From Microthrixaceae bacterium (GTDB taxonomy: Bacteria; Actinomycetota; Acidimicrobiia; Acidimicrobiales; Acidimicrobilacustridaceae), in contig CANFHM010000013.1 in NCBI GenBank assembly GCA_947446975.1, positions 1 through 46,262 of the forward strand: DNA of 46,262 bases. Reading direction: 5' to 3'. Position 1 is the first letter of the stretch. Every line of letters begins with the position of its first letter. The notes below the pieces were generated by a model. The model was given only the letters and a program-made list of their open reading frames with translations, was not told the origin of the DNA and made no database searches. This document shows, in pieces, positions 44,394-46,262 of this stretch. A program made the translations under genes and the position numbers.

Positions 44394-46088
44394 TCAGTCC
44401 TCGACGAACCCGGCCTCACCGCCATCGGCGAGGACATGCTTGAGGATCTTGCCGCTCGGGTTGCGCGGGAGGCGGGCCGTGCGCAGCTCGATGTAGGCGG
44501 GGATCTTGTAGGAGGCCAGCGAGGCCCGGCAGTGGTCGTGGATGGCCAGATCGGTGATGTCGGTGTCCTCGGCCACCACGACGATGGCCTTGACCTCCTG
44601 GCCGAGGATGTCGTGATCCACCCCGATGACGGCGGTCTCGATCACGCCGGCGAGCTCCTCGATGCAGTTCTCGATCTCGAACGGGTAGATGTTCTCGCCA
44701 CCGCGCAGGATGAGGTCGCGCTTGCGGGAGGCGATGTAGATGCATCCGCCCTCCATGCGGCCGAAGTCGCCGGTGTTGAACCAGCGCCCCGGGAAGAACG
44801 CCTCGGCGTTGGCTGCCGGATGGCGCCAGTACTCGTTCATGAGCAGCGGGCTGCGGACCGTGATGTTGCCCTCGCCGCCCTCGGGCACCTCGGCGCCCTG
44901 ATCGTCGGTGATGCGGACCTCACAGGTGGGCAGCGCCGGGCCGATGCATTCGGGGGCGAGTTCCAGCATCCAGTTGGGGGCGTACGAGATCAGCGAACCG
45001 GTCTCGGTGGAGCCGTACCCGGAGGCCATGGTGTGATCGAGATGCGGGAACCGTGCGGCGAGCCGCCGCATGATCTCGGGGGTGGTGGCGGAACCGCCCA
45101 TGCCGACCGACACGACCTGCTCGGGCGGGATGTCGGCGCACAGCGGGCTGTCGAGCAGACGCAGGATGTGCGTGCCGGTGCCGCTGATGAGATTGACCTT
45201 GTTCTCGATGATGAACGGGATGACGGTGTCGGCGTCGAAGCGCGCTGTGAACCATGCGCCGGTGGAGCCGGTGTGCAGACCGTTGACCGTCGCCCCCAGA
45301 CCGGACACGTGGAACAGCGGGAACACCGCCAGGCGGATCGGCGTGGGCCCGCCCGGTGCCCGACCAGCGAGCACCATCCCGCGGGCGCCGATGAAGTTCG
45401 ACAGCGACGAGTAGTGGATGACGCTGCGATGCGAGAGCACGGCGGCCTTGGGGCGACCGGTGGTGCCGCTCGTGAAGATCAGGATGGCGGGATCGTCCTC
45501 GTCGATGTGGTTGGCGGGGATGGATGCATCGGGGGCATAGGCGAGCATCTCTTCGAGATCGATGTCGAGATCGCGGCGGGGAGTGGTGATGTCGGCGCCC
45601 AGACGCTCTGCACGTCGGGCGTCGAACATGAGCAGCTTCGGTTCGGTGAGGTCGAGCGCATGGCGCATCTCGGGTTCGGTCCACCAGCCGTTCATGGCGA
45701 CAGTGGTGGCGCCCATGGAGAGGCAGGCCCAGAACGTCACGATCCAGCCGTAGGAGTTGGCTCCGCAGATGGCGACGCGGTCGCCGTGACCGATGCCGTG
45801 CTCGCGCTGGAGCCAGGCGGCGGTGGAGGCCACATCGGAGCGGAAGCCGGCGAAGGTGACCCGACGACCGTCGTCGAAGATCATCGACTCCTTGTCGCCG
45901 AACTCGAAGGAGTTCTCGAGGATCTCGCGCAGCGACCGGGGGCGGTTGCGCAGCACACCCATGGTCTCGCCGCGGACGTCCTCCTGCACGACCTCGAACG
46001 GGCCGCCCGGGCCGGTGAGGCGGGCGGTGGCATCGAGGAACGCCTCCCAACGGGGGTCGAGGTGGACCGGGGTGGATTGGTTGGTCAC
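44394..46088 (-). CDS. acyl-CoA synthetase (AMP-dependent, FadD type)
   Basis: A 564-residue member of the ANL adenylating superfamily, which activates a carboxylic acid with ATP and transfers it to CoA. The P-loop IFTSGTTGRPKA (about 195-206), GYGSTETG (A5), TGDFGRMEG (A7), RDLILRGGENIYPFEIE (A8) and catalytic Lys547 in PSGKILK (A10) are all present. Substrate unknown; a medium- or long-chain fatty acid is likely. A GTG at 46088 is used, with CTGGAG 6 nt upstream. A 14-bp palindrome (46107-46120) lies between its -10 (46122-46127) and the start codon, a likely repressor site. It is divergent from tRNA-fMet. Confidence 0.92.
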   Translation of the reverse strand: MTNQSTPVHLDPRWEAFLDATARLTGPGGPFEVVQEDVRGETMGVLRNRPRSLREILENSFEFGDKESMIFDDGRRVTFAGFRSDVASTAAWLQREHGIGHGDRVAICGANSYGWIVTFWACLSMGATTVAMNGWWTEPEMRHALDLTEPKLLMFDARRAERLGADITTPRRDLDIDLEEMLAYAPDASIPANHIDEDDPAILIFTSGTTGRPKAAVLSHRSVIHYSSLSNFIGARGMVLAGRAPGGPTPIRLAVFPLFHVSGLGATVNGLHTGSTGAWFTARFDADTVIPFIIENKVNLISGTGTHILRLLDSPLCADIPPEQVVSVGMGGSATTPEIMRRLAARFPHLDHTMASGYGSTETGSLISYAPNWMLELAPECIGPALPTCEVRITDDQGAEVPEGGEGNITVRSPLLMNEYWRHPAANAEAFFPGRWFNTGDFGRMEGGCIYIASRKRDLILRGGENIYPFEIENCIEELAGVIETAVIGVDHDILGQEVKAIVVVAEDTDITDLAIHDHCRASLASYKIPAYIELRTARLPRNPSGKILKHVLADGGEAGFVED

Positions 46089-46106
46089 GGCTGCTCCAGG
46101 GAGGGT

Positions 46107-46120
46107 CGAGGACGTCCTCG
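46107..46120. promoter_or_regulatory. 14-bp perfect palindrome, candidate operator of acyl-CoA synthetase gene
   Basis: CGAGGACGTCCTCG equals its own reverse complement. It begins right after the predicted -10 of the gene and before its ribosome-binding site, where a bound repressor would block transcription. TetR-type fatty-acid regulators often use such sites; the protein is not encoded in the window. Confidence 0.5.
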
Positions 46121-46121
46121 G

Positions 46122-46127
46122 AGCGTA
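46122..46127 (-). promoter_or_regulatory. -10 element of acyl-CoA synthetase gene
   Basis: TACGCT on the minus strand, 34 nt upstream of the GTG at 46088. Confidence 0.4.
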
Positions 46128-46141
46128 GTTGTGTCCCATGG

Positions 46142-46171
46142 TTGGCATCTGCGGGCTGCTGCCGGTAGGGT
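46142..46171 (+). promoter_or_regulatory. promoter of tRNA-fMet
   Basis: TTGGCA (46142-46147) and TAGGGT (46166-46171) are separated by 18 nt, and the tRNA starts 12 nt after the second. It is the clearest two-box promoter in the window. Confidence 0.65.
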
Positions 46172-46182
46172 CTCGTGCACGC

Positions 46183-46259
<77 letters not shown>

Positions 46260-46262
46260 ACG

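Overview
The window is 46.3 kb of very GC-rich, densely coding bacterial chromosome. Two WhiB-family proteins, a DivIVA-like wall-growth factor, a UPF0182 membrane protein, an actinobacterial-type malate dehydrogenase and a SenX3/RegX3-type phosphate two-component system point to Actinomycetota. Overall style (a DUF2342 protein, isolated SDR enzymes, a marked TANNNT -10 motif) would fit an Acidimicrobiia-like lineage, but the class is only a guess. There is no sign of a plasmid, phage, insertion sequence or CRISPR array; this looks like core chromosome with some lineage-specific genes.

Layout. 72-6393: a small membrane protein, an esterase with two short-chain dehydrogenases, malate dehydrogenase, an SCP2-like protein, a D-2-hydroxyacid dehydrogenase and a DedA protein. 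6575-10073 (minus): a three-gene succinate dehydrogenase operon (sdhC-sdhA-sdhB). 10265-18074: a GH2 glycosidase, then a MoxR-like ATPase and a VWA protein that are separated by an inverted pair, rpiA plus a GH1-like protein lacking both catalytic glutamates. 18194-19716: two whiB genes around a formiminotransferase-domain gene. 19880-31326: an 11.4-kb phosphate block: a small conserved protein, polyphosphate kinase, a CYTH-CHAD protein, a Nudix hydrolase, pstS-pstC-pstA-pstB, phoU and a senX3/regX3-type pair, nearly all tightly packed or overlapping by 4 bp. 31371-41243: an MFS-like protein, a DUF2342 protein, a degenerate extended SDR, a degenerate membrane-anchored HtrA-like protein, moaE, a small membrane protein, an MreB-like protein, a HEAT-repeat protein, a PDZ-Lon-like protease and a DivIVA-like protein. 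41313-46259: a UPF0182 protein, an acyl-CoA synthetase and an initiator tRNA-fMet.

How the parts fit. The phosphate block joins high-affinity phosphate import, its sensor and regulator, and polyphosphate synthesis and binding, so it reads as one physiological module for phosphate capture and storage. Malate and succinate dehydrogenases supply the TCA cycle. The esterase-SDR group looks like a small catabolic set.

Beyond ordinary genes, the most notable signals are: (1) a TANNNT hexamer placed 7-9 nt upstream of the start codon of thirteen genes, implying widespread leaderless mRNAs; (2) a 14-bp inverted repeat that sequesters the Shine-Dalgarno of the formiminotransferase gene; (3) an 18-bp perfect palindrome just downstream of the whiB promoter; (4) several proteins of enzyme folds whose catalytic residues are lost (GH1-like, HtrA-like, extended SDR); and (5) short tandem repeats that repeatedly begin at, or lie across, stop codons. 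All gene functions are assigned from motifs read by eye; no database search was possible. No stretch longer than 300 bases lacks a gene. Bases 1-71 hold nothing I can recognise.
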